NCBI RefSeq assembly: GCF_000002865.3
Contig: NW_001865077.1
Location: forward strand, 17,820 to 81,819
Direction of reading: 5' to 3'
DNA: 64,000 nucleotides
Origin: Monosiga brevicollis MX1
Taxonomy: Eukaryota > Opisthokonta > Choanoflagellata > Craspedida > Salpingoecidae
Shown in pieces: positions 23,601 through 35,992 of this stretch. Every line of letters starts with the position of its first letter. Position 1 is the first letter of the stretch. The translations under genes and the position numbers were made by a program. The notes beneath the pieces are model-generated. The model made no database searches, was not told the origin of the DNA, and was given only the letters and a program-made list of their open reading frames with translations.

Positions 23601-24986
23601 GGCCAGTAGCTGATCTGACGAGATGGCATGAAGGGTAGCGTTGTCTGGGCTTGTCCACAATACTTGAAGACTGGTGGGAGCAGTACGGCTGGAGCTGAAG
23701 CCAATGTGAATGTTGTAACGTCGGTTACCCGTCAGGAAAACTGATCGCGGGCTCGACTCGGCGCTGGTGGCTGGCAAGATGACGGGATGCGGCCCAATGA
23801 CGAGAGAGGCACGGCCACCTGAGGGAGTGATTTGAAACGTATACCAACCCGTGGTGTCAATCTGGATTTGGCCGTAGAGGACGGCAGACCATCCACTGCT
23901 CGCTCCGGCGGGAGCAGCACTGAAGGAAAAGGCAGCTTCTTGATTCGTCAGGTTGGCAATGGCGGGTGCATTACCACTGGCAGGGGAGAACACGGCCATG
24001 TTCAAGCCTGCTGGGGTATAAGGTAGCTGGGGAAAAGCATCACCACAGTTTTGCTGGTCGATGGCGAGGTTACAGTTTGGACCTGTGTAACCGTCAGGAC
24101 AAACGCAGCGTTGATCGGCTTCACAGCAACCAAGATTATTGCAGCCGTTGGGGCACGCTACGCGGTGTTCCAGGTTTGTAGCTGGGATCGGAACGAGTTC
24201 AGCCGACAGGGCGGCGGCTGACGAGGGGTGTGGACCCGACCAATCAAGGTACCAATTGGCCTGGTAGCTGGCGTGTTGAAGTTCGGCCTTGAGACGCAAG
24301 GGTTGTCCCGCGACCAGAAAAATGGGGTCTGTGGTGGAGGTGACAAGGGTGCCATTGAGAAAGAGGTGGCAGTTGCCGTTGCGAGTGCGACATTGAAAGC
24401 GCGCAAAGCCGTCCTGATGCGCGCGAAGAAAGCCAGCCGCGACCACGCCAAAGTTGTTGGCGGGGGCCGGTTCTGGGCTGTCGTATCCCCACTCGAAGGC
24501 GATTTGAGGCCAAGTGGCAAAGGCTATTGGGGTCAGCAGATTGTAGTCGCTGAAGAGTTGCACGCTCAACCCAGGGCGTTGGGCTTCGAGCGGGTGGCAA
24601 GATGGAAAGGCGCATGTGGGACCCGAGTAACCAACATCGCATTGGCACAAGCCGGTGCTGACTGAGCAGGATCCATGGTCGCCGCAGACGTTGGCGCTAT
24701 CTTCCCGGGTACAGTTGAGACCTAAGGATGAGTGGTTATTTTTCATGAGTCGAAGCGTCGTGTTGCTCGGTACCTGAGATTCCAAAGTTTGTATCAAAGC
24801 AGCTTGCAAAGGGCTTCTGCACGAGAGCGTGTCGTAAGCAAAAGAGTGGGCAATTGTCCTTGACAAACCTTGGACAGCAACTGAAGAGAGAAGCAATGAA
24901 AGCAAGCCCGTGGCCAGCCAGGTGTTGTGGCTCGCGGCTCTTTGCCAGGACCTGGCACACGGCCTAGCTCGGCGTGGGCATGGCAT
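14692..24986 (-). CDS. Single-pass receptor with six PA14 domains, EGF, cadherin and IPT/TIG modules, NPTY tail
   Basis: Three exons (24986-19480, 19379-17164, 16979-14692) join in phases 2 and 1 to give 3,336 residues. A signal peptide (LLSLLLSSVAVQG) is followed by six PA14 modules at about 130-260, 318-460, 590-722, 778-918, 1075-1203 and 1253-1395. They are separated by EGF-like modules with CxCxxGYxGxxC patterns. A cadherin repeat (1408-1515) has NDHAPVF, ATDPDTGD and AVADSGSPA. A laminin-type EGF (1518-1578), an IPT/TIG (1582-1665), another EGF and an Ig-like module follow. After a polybasic RRRRRS site come beta-sandwich repeats, including a carboxypeptidase-regulatory-like unit near 2155-2230, then an acidic Gly/Asp linker, a Cys-rich block and a region I cannot name. 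The membrane segment lies near 3268-3290. The cytoplasmic tail holds SYANPTY and ends NSSYI. PA14 and cadherin modules suggest binding of carbohydrate or other surfaces, and NPxY suggests PTB-domain or tyrosine kinase coupling. Confidence 0.9.
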
Positions 24987-25687
24987 GCTGACCGTGCCAG
25001 CGCGCCCTCGGCCCCTTTTGAACGTGTTCCGGCGTTTTGCGGTACTATGGAGAATTGAGAACGAGCGGTGAGGTTCAGGCTAAAGACGTACGCGCACGCA
25101 GATGGTCCAAGTCCAGCATCAAGGCGTGTGTGCCCATGTGCGCGGACACCAAGGGCGAGGTTTGATTCGAACAGCAGCAGCGGACCAATGCCTTTCTGGC
25201 GGTACAAGAGGTGGGGGTTACGGCTCACCTGACGGAAGGAGGGGTCAGAAAAGCATTAAACTGGCAAATAGCGTCGAAGAATGGGGAGAGAAAAAAGGTT
25301 TTGTGTTCCGTTGGTGCGATGGCGCACGGGTCGACCGGATCTACATTGAAGTGGCAAGCAGCAGGTGCTCGTTAGGGGGAAGAATCGAAAAAAAAAAGGG
25401 GGGAACGGGCGGGACATAGCACAGAGTGTAGAGAGGAGCAGAGAAAGAAGACATCAAAGACACGAGTGTGCAGAGAGAGAAGAAAGAGAAGAGAGGAAGG
25501 CGGGGCCGGGGTATGGAGAGGAAGATCTGAGACTGGACGGGCCAGGCGCTGGCCGCGCAGGCAGATAAGAAACATCCAAGATCGAGAGAGAGACTGAGAA
25601 GGATTATGAGGCTGAGCCCTTGACCGCGACCGTGGCCGAGAGGAAACGAGCGCGCACAAACGGAGAGAAAGGCAAACACGACACACA

Positions 25688-25790
25688 CCCGGGGGCACAC
25701 ACACACACACACACACACAGAGGGCACACAGACCGACCGGCGCCCAAGATCAATCCGCCCCAAAGACCAAGATCAAGACGAAGACCGAGC

Positions 25791-25827
<37 letters not shown>

Positions 25828-25846
25828 CGACCGAGCGACCGAGCGA

Positions 25847-25888
<42 letters not shown>
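25688..25888 (+). repeat. Cluster of (CA)n microsatellites
   Basis: Three CA runs (about 25690-25720, 25793-25823, 25850-25888) are separated by short GA/CG-rich spacers containing 'gaccgagcga' words. Confidence 0.9.
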
Positions 25889-25890
<2 letters not shown>

Positions 25891-26246
25891 ATACGATGTG
25901 GCAGCAGAGAGGACAAAAACCGCAAACCATTGAAAAAAAAATGACATTGTGATGGAATTTCAGAGGTTTGGGTGGAGATGATGTTATGCAGCGTTGTAAA
26001 GTCAAGGTATAAGCAGAGAGTAGTGAGGGTGAGAGATATGAGCGGTGTGAGAACAAAAAGTATGAAGAGATGGGATGAGATTTTGATCAGATTGAGAGAT
26101 GAGAGATAGAACCGTCAAAAGGGTAACACATTTAGCTCTAGAATCAAACATGTGTTAGAGACTGATAAGAACAGAGAGAAAATCCAGAGATGTGATGCGG
26201 GATGGGGAAGCGCAAGCGAAATCCGAGAGTCAGCCGACGATTAACA

Positions 26247-26270
26247 GAAGAGAGAGAGAGAGAGAGAGAG
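26247..26270 (+). repeat. (GA)n tract
   Basis: A short pure GA run; it is CT on the sense strand of the receptor gene upstream of its start. Confidence 0.9.
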
Positions 26271-27089
26271 GGCGCGGGCGCGGAGGGCAAAAGGGAATTG
26301 AGGTCATGTCTTCAGGACACTGAACTCGACAGCCATAGGATCGGAAGAGGCAACCGGGGTTGTCGATCAGCCGCGCTCAGGAACAAATGATGGGGATTCA
26401 AGAACAATCCCATGCCGAGGCACTGGCAACCGACTCTGGCCGACAAATGGCAGCCTGGGCACCAGCCTCACATCAACGACCAGTCTTGACTCACCACTCC
26501 CAGAGTCCAAAAACATGAAAAATGAAACGGCATCCACCACCGTCCGCCCGTACCAAAGCGACACACACACACACCAATACGAGCCTTGCCCGCGAATAGG
26601 ACCCGCGGCTCGTTTTGCATGAGATGACGCTGGTGGGACGCTGACCGCGTCGTCGTCGGTGTCCCCCTTGTGGTTTCCAAGGACGACCATGATGCTGACG
26701 CGCCAGACCTGTGTGGGTCGCTCGTGCTCGTGCTCGCTGCACTCGACTCTCTGCACTGCTCTGGCCGTCATCATGCGCAATCAGAAGGAATCATCAACTT
26801 TCCCCCCCCAAACCAGCATCAACCCACCCCTTAACAATGCGCTTCAACGCCTTGGCCCTGCTTAAGAGCCCACGGTCAAATGGACCGACCACCTGATGGC
26901 TCGGCGCTGGCTGCCATTCACAGGGATTCAGGGCGTCAACCAACAAGGGGCCAAGGGAGGTCCAAGGCGTTCAACGGACCGGACCGTTCAGGTGCCAGCC
27001 AGTCCAAGCCCCATAGGCACAGTCCTCTTTTCTTTTTATCCCCTAAACCTCCCAGAGGTCGTGGATTGCTCGTATCGTCAGCACTTTGA

Positions 27090-27275
27090 GATGTCTCTCA
27101 AATTCTCTCTCTCTCTCAAATTCTCTCTCAAACTCTCAAACTCTCTAACTCTCACACACACTCTCTCCTCTCTCTCTCAAACTCTCTCTCAAAAACTCTC
27201 TCAAGCTCTCTCTCTCTACATCTCTGTCTCTCACTCAAATCTCTCTCTCTCAAACTTTCGCTCTCAACCTTCTCT
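27090..27275 (+). repeat. Degenerate ctctcaaa-type repeat
   Basis: CT runs punctuated by 'caaa' resemble the minisatellite at 10606-10750 but are less regular. Confidence 0.85.
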
Positions 27276-27699
27276 CTCTGTTTTCTTTCTATTTCCTCCG
27301 CTTGTTCTCTGATAACAGCTTCAGAACAACGTTGTCCCGCATACAACGGCCCTCCATCCCTCTGAAAACGCCCTCCAGAACCTTATACCACTCTGCACAG
27401 GTAACTAGAAACAAAGTGTGCCAAGTGTCATACATAAGCACTAAAAAGTGTCCATGGTGCAAAGACGTGATTCTGCACGGTGTGACAACAAGTGACCCTC
27501 CTCACCCATGGCTTTGTGTTGTTAATTTCTCGGTTTATGTATATCTGACAATGTATTAAGCTTATATTGTGTTGGAAACGTAATCCATTTTGTGTAGGTA
27601 TATCTGTACTTTATGAAGCCGCTGAGGTCCTGTTCTTGCAGAAAGAGTGAAGTGTGCGCACGCCCTTGCTCGACTCAAAGGCCTCTGTGCCCCTTCCCC

Positions 27700-27845
27700 T
27701 CGACCCTCTCGACGCTTTCTCTTGACCCTCGACGCTCTCGACGCTCTCGACGCTCTCGACGCTCTCTCTTGACTCTCTCTCGGCTCTCTCTCGACTTCCT
27801 CGACTCCCTCGACTTTTTCCTCTCTCTCGCTGCATCTCACTCTCT
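27700..27845 (+). repeat. Minisatellite of a 9-bp unit gctctcgac
   Basis: Four or so adjacent gctctcgac units lie around 27733-27770, with variants such as 'ctcgacttc' and 'ctcgactcc' to about 27830. Confidence 0.85.
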
Positions 27846-28664
27846 CTACACACACATATCACGCCTCTTTCCAAACTTGAACCGTCGCACCTCTCTCTGC
27901 ACCTGCTTCTGTTTTTCTGCCAAACTCCCTCCAACTCGCTTCGTCTCAGTCACACTCTCTGGATTATCTTCCTGCGCAGCCACTTCTGAATTGTCAGACA
28001 GTTTCATCATCTCCAGATGTTGTTGAAATCGCCCGTGTATCACCATCACACGCCACCAGCCACTTTACCACACGCTTGATCAGTCTTTTCCACACCCGTA
28101 CACTATACCTTCACACATAAGTACCAATATCAATCTTGTACATCATTCGATGTTATCACACGTATATACGGCTTTTCCACACGCTAGTACACTCTTCCCA
28201 CACCTATACACCCTAATTTCCACACACACACACACCCCTAGCTTCTGGTTCACAGCACGCGGCGCAGCGCGCGCCGTTGAGCCATTTTCCTGCACCGTCA
28301 GCCCCCGAGTACTAGATAGATAGCTAGCTAGCCAGCTGTCCAGCGCTCAACTCGTTTGGACCAGAGCCCCTTGGATCTCCAATCACGCCATACGCGTGCC
28401 TCCCTCCTCCTTCTTCCTCATCTTTTGAACGAGCCTTGACGCTTCCCAGCTCAAAGCAGAGCAGCAGCTGGCTGCGCCGTCACCTTCAATTCACCCCTCC
28501 TCCCCCTCGTCCCCGTCTTGTCTGGACCACCGCGCGCGCTTGGTCAACGAGCGGGTTTCTATGCTTCTTGCACCACTCTAATTCCTGCTCAAGTCTTGGC
28601 CCTTCAGCCGACCCACCAGTGAGGCCTGGTCCCGCCGAGCCTCGAGTCCTTCTTCACCGCCACC

Positions 28665-31600
28665 ATGCGTGGGCTGGAAACTTGCGACCGTAGCGGCGAC
28701 GAGTCCGTCTTTCTCGTCGTCATGGGCACCATGGTTCTCTTTCTGCAAGCCGGTACACACATATATGCACACACAAGTCTCCCGTCTTGGCTTTCAAAGC
28801 TCTCGTCTCTGCGCATCACCCGGGCCAACGGCCAACGCCTCACCACCCACCCTTTCGGCTTGCTCCGCCTCTAGGTTTTGCCATGCTCGAAGCCGGATCC
28901 GTCTCCCATCACAGTACGTTGTCTTGAAAGTCATTATCTGCCCTCAAAAAGCCACCTCAGCCATCTCACTTGCCCCTGGCCTGCCCAGACGTCACCTCGG
29001 TGTTGACCAAACAAGTCTGGGATGTCATCCTTGGTGCCCTGGTAAGCCCAGCTTCGGCGGCAGCCCCCCTCCCCCCCCCCCNNNNNNNNNNNNNNNNNNN
29101 NNNNNNNNNNNNNNNNNNNNNNNNNNNNNNNNNNNNNNNNNNNNNNNNNNNNNNNNNNNNNNNNNNNNNNNNNNNNNNNNNNNNNNNNNNNNNNNNNNNN
29201 NNNNNNNNNNNNNNNNNNNNNNNNNNNNNNNNNNNNNNNNNNNNNNNNNNNNNNNNNNNNNNNNNNNNNNNNNNNNNNNNNNNNNNNNNNNNNNNNNNNN
29301 NNNNNNNNNNNNNNNNNNNNNNNNNNNNNNNNNNNNNNNNNNNNNNNNNNNNNNNNNNNNNNNNNNNNNNNNNNNNNNNNNNNNNNNNNNNNNNNNNNNN
29401 NNNNNNNNNNNNNNNNNNNNNNNNNNNNNNNNNNNNNNNNNNNNNNNNNNNNNNNNNNNNNNNNNNNNNNNNNNNNNNNNNNNNNNNNNNNNNNNNNNNN
29501 NNNNNNNNNNNNNNNNNNNNNNNNNNNNNNNNNNNNNNNNNNNNNNNNNNNNNNNNNNNNNNNNNNNNNNNNNNNNNNNNNNNNNNNNNNNNNNNNNNNN
29601 NNNNNNNNNNNNNNNNNNNNNNNNNNNNNNNNNNNNNNNNNNNNNNNNCGGCGGACAGGCTTTGCCCTTGAAGGCGTTGCCACATGCAACTATTCAGTTT
29701 ACTTTTACCAGGTCAGACACTCCTTCGCCAGATCCTCTCGAGCCGGTCGCCAGCCAGGCTCACTTGCACGTCCGCCTCGAATCGCTTTTGTCTGATTCAA
29801 AACTACGCCAGTACTCGTTTGCCGCCACGGCCACGACCATTCTCTCGGGTGCCATCGCCGAACGCGCTACCATCATGGCTTACATGACCTATGCCATTCT
29901 CATCACCGGCTTCATCTACCCCGTGCGTGTGCCCATCGCCCACCATGCCCGTCGCCTCCGCACCAACCGCACGCTGCAGCCCCTATCCAATCCTCAACTT
30001 TATGGCCGTTCCCCCGCCTTTTCTTAGTGCGTTGTCTACTGGACTTGGAGTCAGGATGCCTGGCTCTCCAAGCATACGCTGGATGGCCACCACACGGGCT
30101 ACACGGACTTTGCTGGCTCTGGGTATGTCTTTTCCATTTGCCCCTTACCCCTCTCTCTCTCTCTGCCTGGCCATGCCCCCCTGGCCATGCCCAACTCACC
30201 TTCGAGGTACACCTCTGTGTGGCTCGGGTGCATTCCAGTATCGTCCACATGACCGGTGGCTGTGCCGCGCTCGTGGGCACGTGGCTGATTGGCCCGCGTA
30301 TGCGTCGCCTGGGTCCGGATGGCCAGCTGCTCGACCTCAAGCCCCACTCGACCCCCCTCATTGCTCTGGGCACCTTTATTCTCCTCTTTGGCTTTTTTGC
30401 CTTCAACGCCGTACGTCTTGAACGCTTGACTCATCACCCCTCCTTTTTTGGCTTGCGCTTTTGCCCAACCAATCACACTAGCTTACCACCGATTTGAACA
30501 TGTTTGTAGGGTACTATGCCATGCTTTGCGCTTCAACATGTGCCCTTGCGCCTGTCACACTTTGTCCGGCTCATTCCTGTGTGCCGTGCTTTGGTGCGTT
30601 AGGCTCACAATTGCAGCTCTCCGAAGAAGACACGATTGACAACGGCGAGATTGTGGCCATCACGGCCGTCAACACCATTCTGGCCGGTGCGGCGGGTGGC
30701 TTTGTGGCCGGCGTCCTGTACATGATTCAGACCGATCACCTGCACCTGAGCGTGACTTGCAACGGCCTGCTGGCGGGCATTGTGGCCGTCTGTGCCGGTG
30801 TCAACTCGTATCGCCCCTGGGCCGCCATTGCGGTCGGTGGTATCTCGGGTGGCCTGTACGTCCCGCCTCAGACCTCGCCTCAAACCTCGTATCTCCCCTG
30901 GCTTGGTCTGTATTTTGTATAATAACCTTGGCATGTTCATCGGTGGAACTATTCAACGCTGTGGCAGGTACTACCTTTCGAGTCGTACTATGCCTCGCCT
31001 GAAGATCGACGACGCCGTTGATGCCATCAGCGTGCACTTGGTTGCGGGCGTGGTTGGTGTTTTGCTGCAGCCCATCTTCACTTCGGAAGATGGCCTGGTC
31101 TTTAACCCATCCGCCAAGCACGCCTGGTTGCATCTTGGATGGAACACCCTCGGCGTAAGTCGTGCCTGTTGACAGCACCCCTCTCCTTGGGGATCTATCA
31201 TTTTGTGATGAATAACATTTATCAGTCTCTTCATCATCATCGTCAACATCAACAGCAACAGCAGCAAAAGTTTGCTTAGCAACAGATTGGCGCTAGTGCT
31301 CATCCTGCCACTTTTTTTCTCCGTGTTTCATCAACAGGCTGTGGTGATTTTGTCCTGGACCGCTGCAACCTGCGGCATCATGTTTTGGGTACTCAAGGTC
31401 ATGGGTCGCTTGCGCGTCAGCGAGGAGGTCGAGCGCCAAGGTTTGTTGGCTCGGGTTGCTCGCCACAACCTCTCCCGCGTTGTCCTCTCACACGTGTGGG
31501 CATTTGGTTCTCGGGCTGTAGGCTTGGACGTGGTGGAGTATGGAGAGGCGGCCTATTTCATGCCCTCGTCTGTCAATCACGAATTTTCAGAGGCCACGCG

Positions 31601-31691
31601 CCGTTTCTCGAGTGTCCCTGTCAACGGAGACCCCAACGCTGGCGATGACGCACCGCTTCTTCGCCGAACCCGCCTCAGCGGCGTGTACTAA
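28665..31691 (+). CDS. AMT: AMT/Rh-type ammonium transporter, interrupted by an assembly gap
   Basis: The start has a strong Kozak context (gccaccatgc). Exons 28665-28752, 28875-28913 and 28989-29041 encode [27 protein letters not shown] and [18 protein letters not shown], the first two helices of AMT proteins. The gap at 29082-29648 removes the next part. Coding resumes with [17 protein letters not shown], then [30 protein letters not shown] and [15 protein letters not shown]; the His in the last is the first pore histidine. [19 protein letters not shown] holds the second. A final in-frame intron (31441-31521, 81 nt) joins VERQ to [13 protein letters not shown], the usual AMT C-terminal activation region. 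The family moves ammonium across the plasma membrane. The junction after 30410 is ambiguous (see findings). The tail after residue GEAAY is about 50 residues. Confidence 0.9.
29082..29648. other. Assembly gap (N run) inside the ammonium transporter
   Basis: 567 undetermined bases right after a C homopolymer. Expected missing content is the exon(s) for the region between transmembrane helices 2 and 3. Confidence 1.
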
Positions 31692-32134
31692 GGCCCCATT
31701 CCGCTGACCCGTTCTATGCCTTGATGTTCGTTTATCTGTTCCTTTGCATGTCTTTTCTCGGAAACTCTGTGATCGTCACGTGGTCGAGCCAGGTCTGGCC
31801 CGTGCTGTGGTATCCGCCTGTGGTGTATGTGTCGTTTTAGCAAGTGCTTGCTACGGAGTGTAGCGAGCCCCTGGTCGTAGTCTCCATCATCAGCACACCA
31901 ATTGAAATCCAAACCCCCTCCCCTCGATTTGAGCCCAAGGTAATCACTCCACGTCTGTCACGTCAACGCCCCAGGCCACACCACCTGTTTAAACAACCCC
32001 TATGGTCCACATCACATTCACATCGTGATCGTCAACTCTAGATTTCAATCTGAATCCATTTCCCCCTCATCACCAGACACCTTTCAAGTCCTCAGGCTCT
32101 CTCTCTCTCTCTCCAAATCTCTCGAAATCTCTCT

Positions 32135-32185
<51 letters not shown>

Positions 32186-32349
32186 AATCTCTCTCGTTCT
32201 TTTAAATTTCTCTTTCTCTAACATGTCCATGTAATGACATTTTTAAATCTCTCTAAATCCTTTTTCTCTTCAACCTTTTTTTTTTTTTTGAAATCGAGAG
32301 AGAGCGCGCGAGAGAGAGATAGCGCGCGCGCGAGAGAGAGAGAGAGAGG
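31692..32349. promoter_or_regulatory. Spacer and probable promoter of the ABCB8-like gene
   Basis: 658 bp between two plus-strand genes. It contains a CT tract (32098-32181), a T run, and a GA tract (about 32297-32349) that ends directly at the ATG at 32350. No other gene is seen. Confidence 0.5.
32098..32181 (+). repeat. (CT)n tract facing a (GA)n tract at 32297-32349
   Basis: The CT run and the downstream GA run are complementary, so the 5' leader of the ABC gene could form a long hairpin if both are transcribed. Confidence 0.85.
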
Positions 32350-33869
32350 ATGGCGGGGGGAGTGGTCAGTGGAAGCGGCGGGCGGTGGCTCGGACGATTG
32401 CTGCTGCAGTGTGGGCGGGCAAGGGTACCAACGGCGTCGCGTGCACTGATCCGAAATGGTGTGATGGTACCATGGCGGCGGTGGCATGCCACGACCGCCA
32501 TCAGCTCGACGAGCTCCGCCTGGCTGCGCCCGATCAAGACCAACTCGCTGGTGATGGCGACTGGGATGCGCCTCGGAGGCTTGTCGGGGAGTGTTACGGC
32601 TGCCTGGACCTCTGCGCTTTGGCGACAAGCCCTGCCTCTTCGCATCTTACACTGCAACGCTGTCTGCTGTCAAGCCGAGGCCCAGGGTATGTACGTCCGC
32701 CTGTGATCCTAAGCCCATTCCTCCATTCCTCCCCTCCCTCCCCTCTGGTGAGAGCTCACACCGCCTTTGCTCCGTCATCGCGGCTTCTAGCGGCCCCGCA
32801 AAACTTTCGCCACCTGGCCCACCAAAAGCGCCCTGTCGAGGATCGCGGCTTCAATTGGGCCTTGTTCTGGGAGCTGCTCCGTCCTGATACGTTTTTGCTT
32901 GCCGCAGCGGTCCTGGCTGCCATCGCCGTGGCCTTTCTCAACGTCCAAATCCCCTCGGCGCTTGGCCAAGTCAGTGCCCGTCCCAGCTACAAAAACAAGC
33001 ACCTTTGCGCCTGTCTTTTGCTCCCCTCCCATCCCGCCCGCCTCCCACACATCTCACCCCTGGGCTTCAACGACCACCAACCCAGCTGGTCAACATTGTG
33101 ACAACCACCCGAGCTCCTGGCGAGATGCGAGCTTCTGCCCTCCAGCTTGCCGTGCTCTATCTGGCCCAAGCTACCTTCACCTGCGTCTACATCTCCCTGC
33201 TTGGCATGGTCGGCGAACGCTTTGCTGAACGTGTGCGCAACCGCCTTTTCGAATCACGTACGCTGCCTGCCATCGGCCTCCGATTTCAAGGACCTGTGCC
33301 CAAGCAGCCCACCAGCGTCGCTGCGCCCGCACACACACCCTCACCCACCAACACACTACTCTCTTTTGCCTTCAACATGCAGTTCTCCGCCAAGACTTGG
33401 CGTTCTTTGATACGCGCCAGAGTGGCGAAATCGTCTCCCGCCTCTCCGGCGACGTCCAAGAATTCAAGGTACCTTTCAAACGAATGACACCAACCACTCA
33501 CACAAACCTGGGACCCGCAGCCACCCGAGCCACTCTTATCAAACAATCATGCGTAGAGCTCTTTCAAGCAAGTCGTCAGCATCGGTCTACGCAACGGCCT
33601 GCAAGCTGTTGGCAGCCTCATCTCCATGTATCTGGTCTCACCACAACTCACAAGCTACTTGGCCGTGGCTGTGCCGCTCGTCATTGCCGTCGGCACTTCA
33701 CTCGGTGCGTCATTGATGCCTCAACGCCTGCCTATTCCAGCATCGTCTTACACTCTGCATCCCAGGCTCGCTGCTTCGCTCCATGTCAAAGGACGGCCAA
33801 GCCATCGTGGCCGATGCCAACGGATCGGCCAGCGAGGTTGGCTTATCTCTCACTCCGCGCGGCTTTTCC

Positions 33870-33903
<34 letters not shown>

Positions 33904-35992
33904 CTTTTGTTTTTGTTTTATTTTTTCTGTAAAAAGCCCCGCTGATACATCTCGTTCCTTTTTTTTTAACCGCAGGTGATTGGCAACATTCGCACCGTGC
34001 GTGCCTTTGGCATGGAAGATCGTGAGGTCAACGAGTACAGCAGCTTGGCCGCAAAGTGCCGCACGCTGTACATCAAACTAGGTACGCTTGGCTTGCCTCC
34101 TCCCATAAGGACAGATTGCTGTCGCCCAATGATCGGTTTTGGCTTCTTCGTTGACGCATGCCTTGTGGAATGTGGCAGCATTCGGCATTGGCGTTTTTAC
34201 GGCGGGCTCCAACCTCTTTGTCAACAGCCTTGTGCTGAGTGTCATTTATTTTGGTGGCAAGCTCATGGATCAGTACGTCATCCCAGCACGACCATAAGGA
34301 GCATCCATACTAAAACGTAGCAAGGCTCACGCCAGCGTTGAACTTATCATTTAGAGGAACCCTGGGTGCTGGCAATCTCATGGAGTTTCTAGTGTGTACG
34401 CAAACCATTCAGCGTGCGCTGTCCCAGACCTCTGTCCTCTTTGGCCAATTGGTCCGAGGCACGAGCTCTGGCTCGCGTGTCTTTGAGTACCTGGATCGTG
34501 AACCCATTATCCCAACCAAGGTATCATTGCCAAAGCACTCGCCATAGGCGTCGCCTGTCCTGGTTCTCCAAGCTCCTCACGCAAGCTGTGATGTCATATC
34601 CAGGGCGGCATGACCCTGTCGTCGGTCGACGGCGACATTGAGTTTGTGCGCGTCACCTTTTCCTACCCCTCGCGCCCAGAGCAGGTGTGTGCCTGCTCCC
34701 TGATGTCACATGCTAGCCCTTTTTTGTTTTTCGTTTTTTCTCTCTCAGTCATAAGAGGACCCATCATAAACCCAACACACATCTGTTTCTTTTATTTTCT
34801 TTTATTTTATTTTTTCTTGGCATGTACCAGGCTGTGTTGCGGCACTTTGACTTGCGTCTCAAGGCTGGCAAGAAAACGGCACTCTGTGGGCCCAGTGGCG
34901 CCGGCAAGTCAACCATTGCTAACCTGGTTGAGCGCTTCTATGATCCCACTGAAGGCGCTGTGATGTTGGACGGGCATGACATTCGCACCCTCGACCCGCA
35001 ATGGCTCCGGTGCGTCCGCCTGTCGAACCAAGAATAAGGGGGGCGGCCTGTGATGCCACTCACCCTTTTGTCCCGCGCCTAACCTTGCAGCTCCAAGGTG
35101 ATTGGCTACGTGAACCAGGAGCCGGTGCTGTTTGCCACCTCAGTGCTGGAAAACATTCGATATGGTCGCCCAGATGCCACGCCTGAGGAAGTCTACGAGG
35201 CCGCTCGGAAGGCCAATGCCCACCAATTCATCTGCGGTTTTCCCGAAGGTCTGTAGTATTGACAAGAGTTAAGACCGGGCTTTCAAGGCCAGCTGGCGCA
35301 CATCTGATCTGGCTGAACCTCGATGCGCTTTTTTTTGTTGAACCGTACATTTGGCAGGCTACGACACGGTGGTGGGCGAACGCGGTGTAACATTGAGTGG
35401 TGGTCAGAGTCAGAGGTAAGGCGACCTTCTACCCTGTTTGTCCCCATGACCAACTTGCCAGGCGCTCTCTTGCTATCATGAAGCACTCATGAGGTGAAAT
35501 GGGCACTAGAATCGCGATTGCACGAGCCATCTTGACGCGCCCTCGCATCCTCATCCTGGATGAGTCGAGTTCAGCCATGGACGCTGAATCGGAACACCTG
35601 GTGCAAGAAGCTCTGGATCGCCTGACCAAGGACAAGACGGTGCTTGGTGAGGACAGCGTAGTAGTCCAACCTGCAATGCCTCTCTGCGTTCCCCAACTTT
35701 GCGCGGTTGCTCATCGCCCGGCCTCCCTCGTCTAGTCATTGCACATCGCCTGTCTACCATTCGCAACGCCGGTGAGTGTGACCCGACAGCTGGGTAATGT
35801 AAGACGAGCACGTCCACTGCTGTTGTATTGACGCCAGTCTTGTGCTTGCTTGGCTTGGCAGACGAAATTGCCGTTCTTCATGGGGGCGAGGTGGTGGAGT
35901 TGGGCACTCACCGTGAGCTTTTGCGCAAGCAAGGCGTGTACGCCAACTTGGTCAAACACCAGCTTTCTGGTGAAGGAGGCTATGTCGTGTAA
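32350..35992 (+). CDS. ABCB8: ABCB8-like mitochondrial half-transporter (ABC)
   Basis: About fourteen exons; examples are 32350-32686, 32791-32969 and one from 33086. The N-terminus ([15 protein letters not shown]..., then WRRWHATT) is Arg-rich and lacks acidic residues, as in mitochondrial presequences. The membrane domain matches animal ABCB8: [61 protein letters not shown]. The nucleotide-binding domain is complete: Walker [11 protein letters not shown]-loop [11 protein letters not shown], signature LSGGQSQR, Walker B ILILDE, H-loop IAHRLST. Family members sit in the inner mitochondrial membrane and are linked to iron export and K(ATP) channel activity; the substrate is debated. Introns are short, one with a long T run (33873-33903). 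It ends convergent with the acyltransferase gene. Only the exact first and internal exon borders are uncertain. Confidence 0.92.

Larger units (their letters stand above)
24987..28664. other. Long divergent intergenic region full of simple repeats
   Basis: 3.7 kb between the receptor (minus) and ammonium transporter (plus). It is purine/CA-rich to about 26.3 kb and pyrimidine-rich from about 27.1 kb. The tracts thus read as CT/GT on the sense strand of each flanking gene. No protein gene or RNA gene could be supported. Open frames are mostly repeat translations. Confidence 0.65.

Noticed and set aside
24728-24780. Possible 52-nt intron near the receptor N-terminus (GTACCG...TTAG)
   Set aside because: Removing it would shift the frame away from the EGF domain; the read-through frame is open and carries N-glycosylation sites.
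28250-28340. GC-palindromic words (gcgcgcgccg, tagctagctagc) as an origin or binding site
   Set aside because: Short, low-complexity words with no supporting context.
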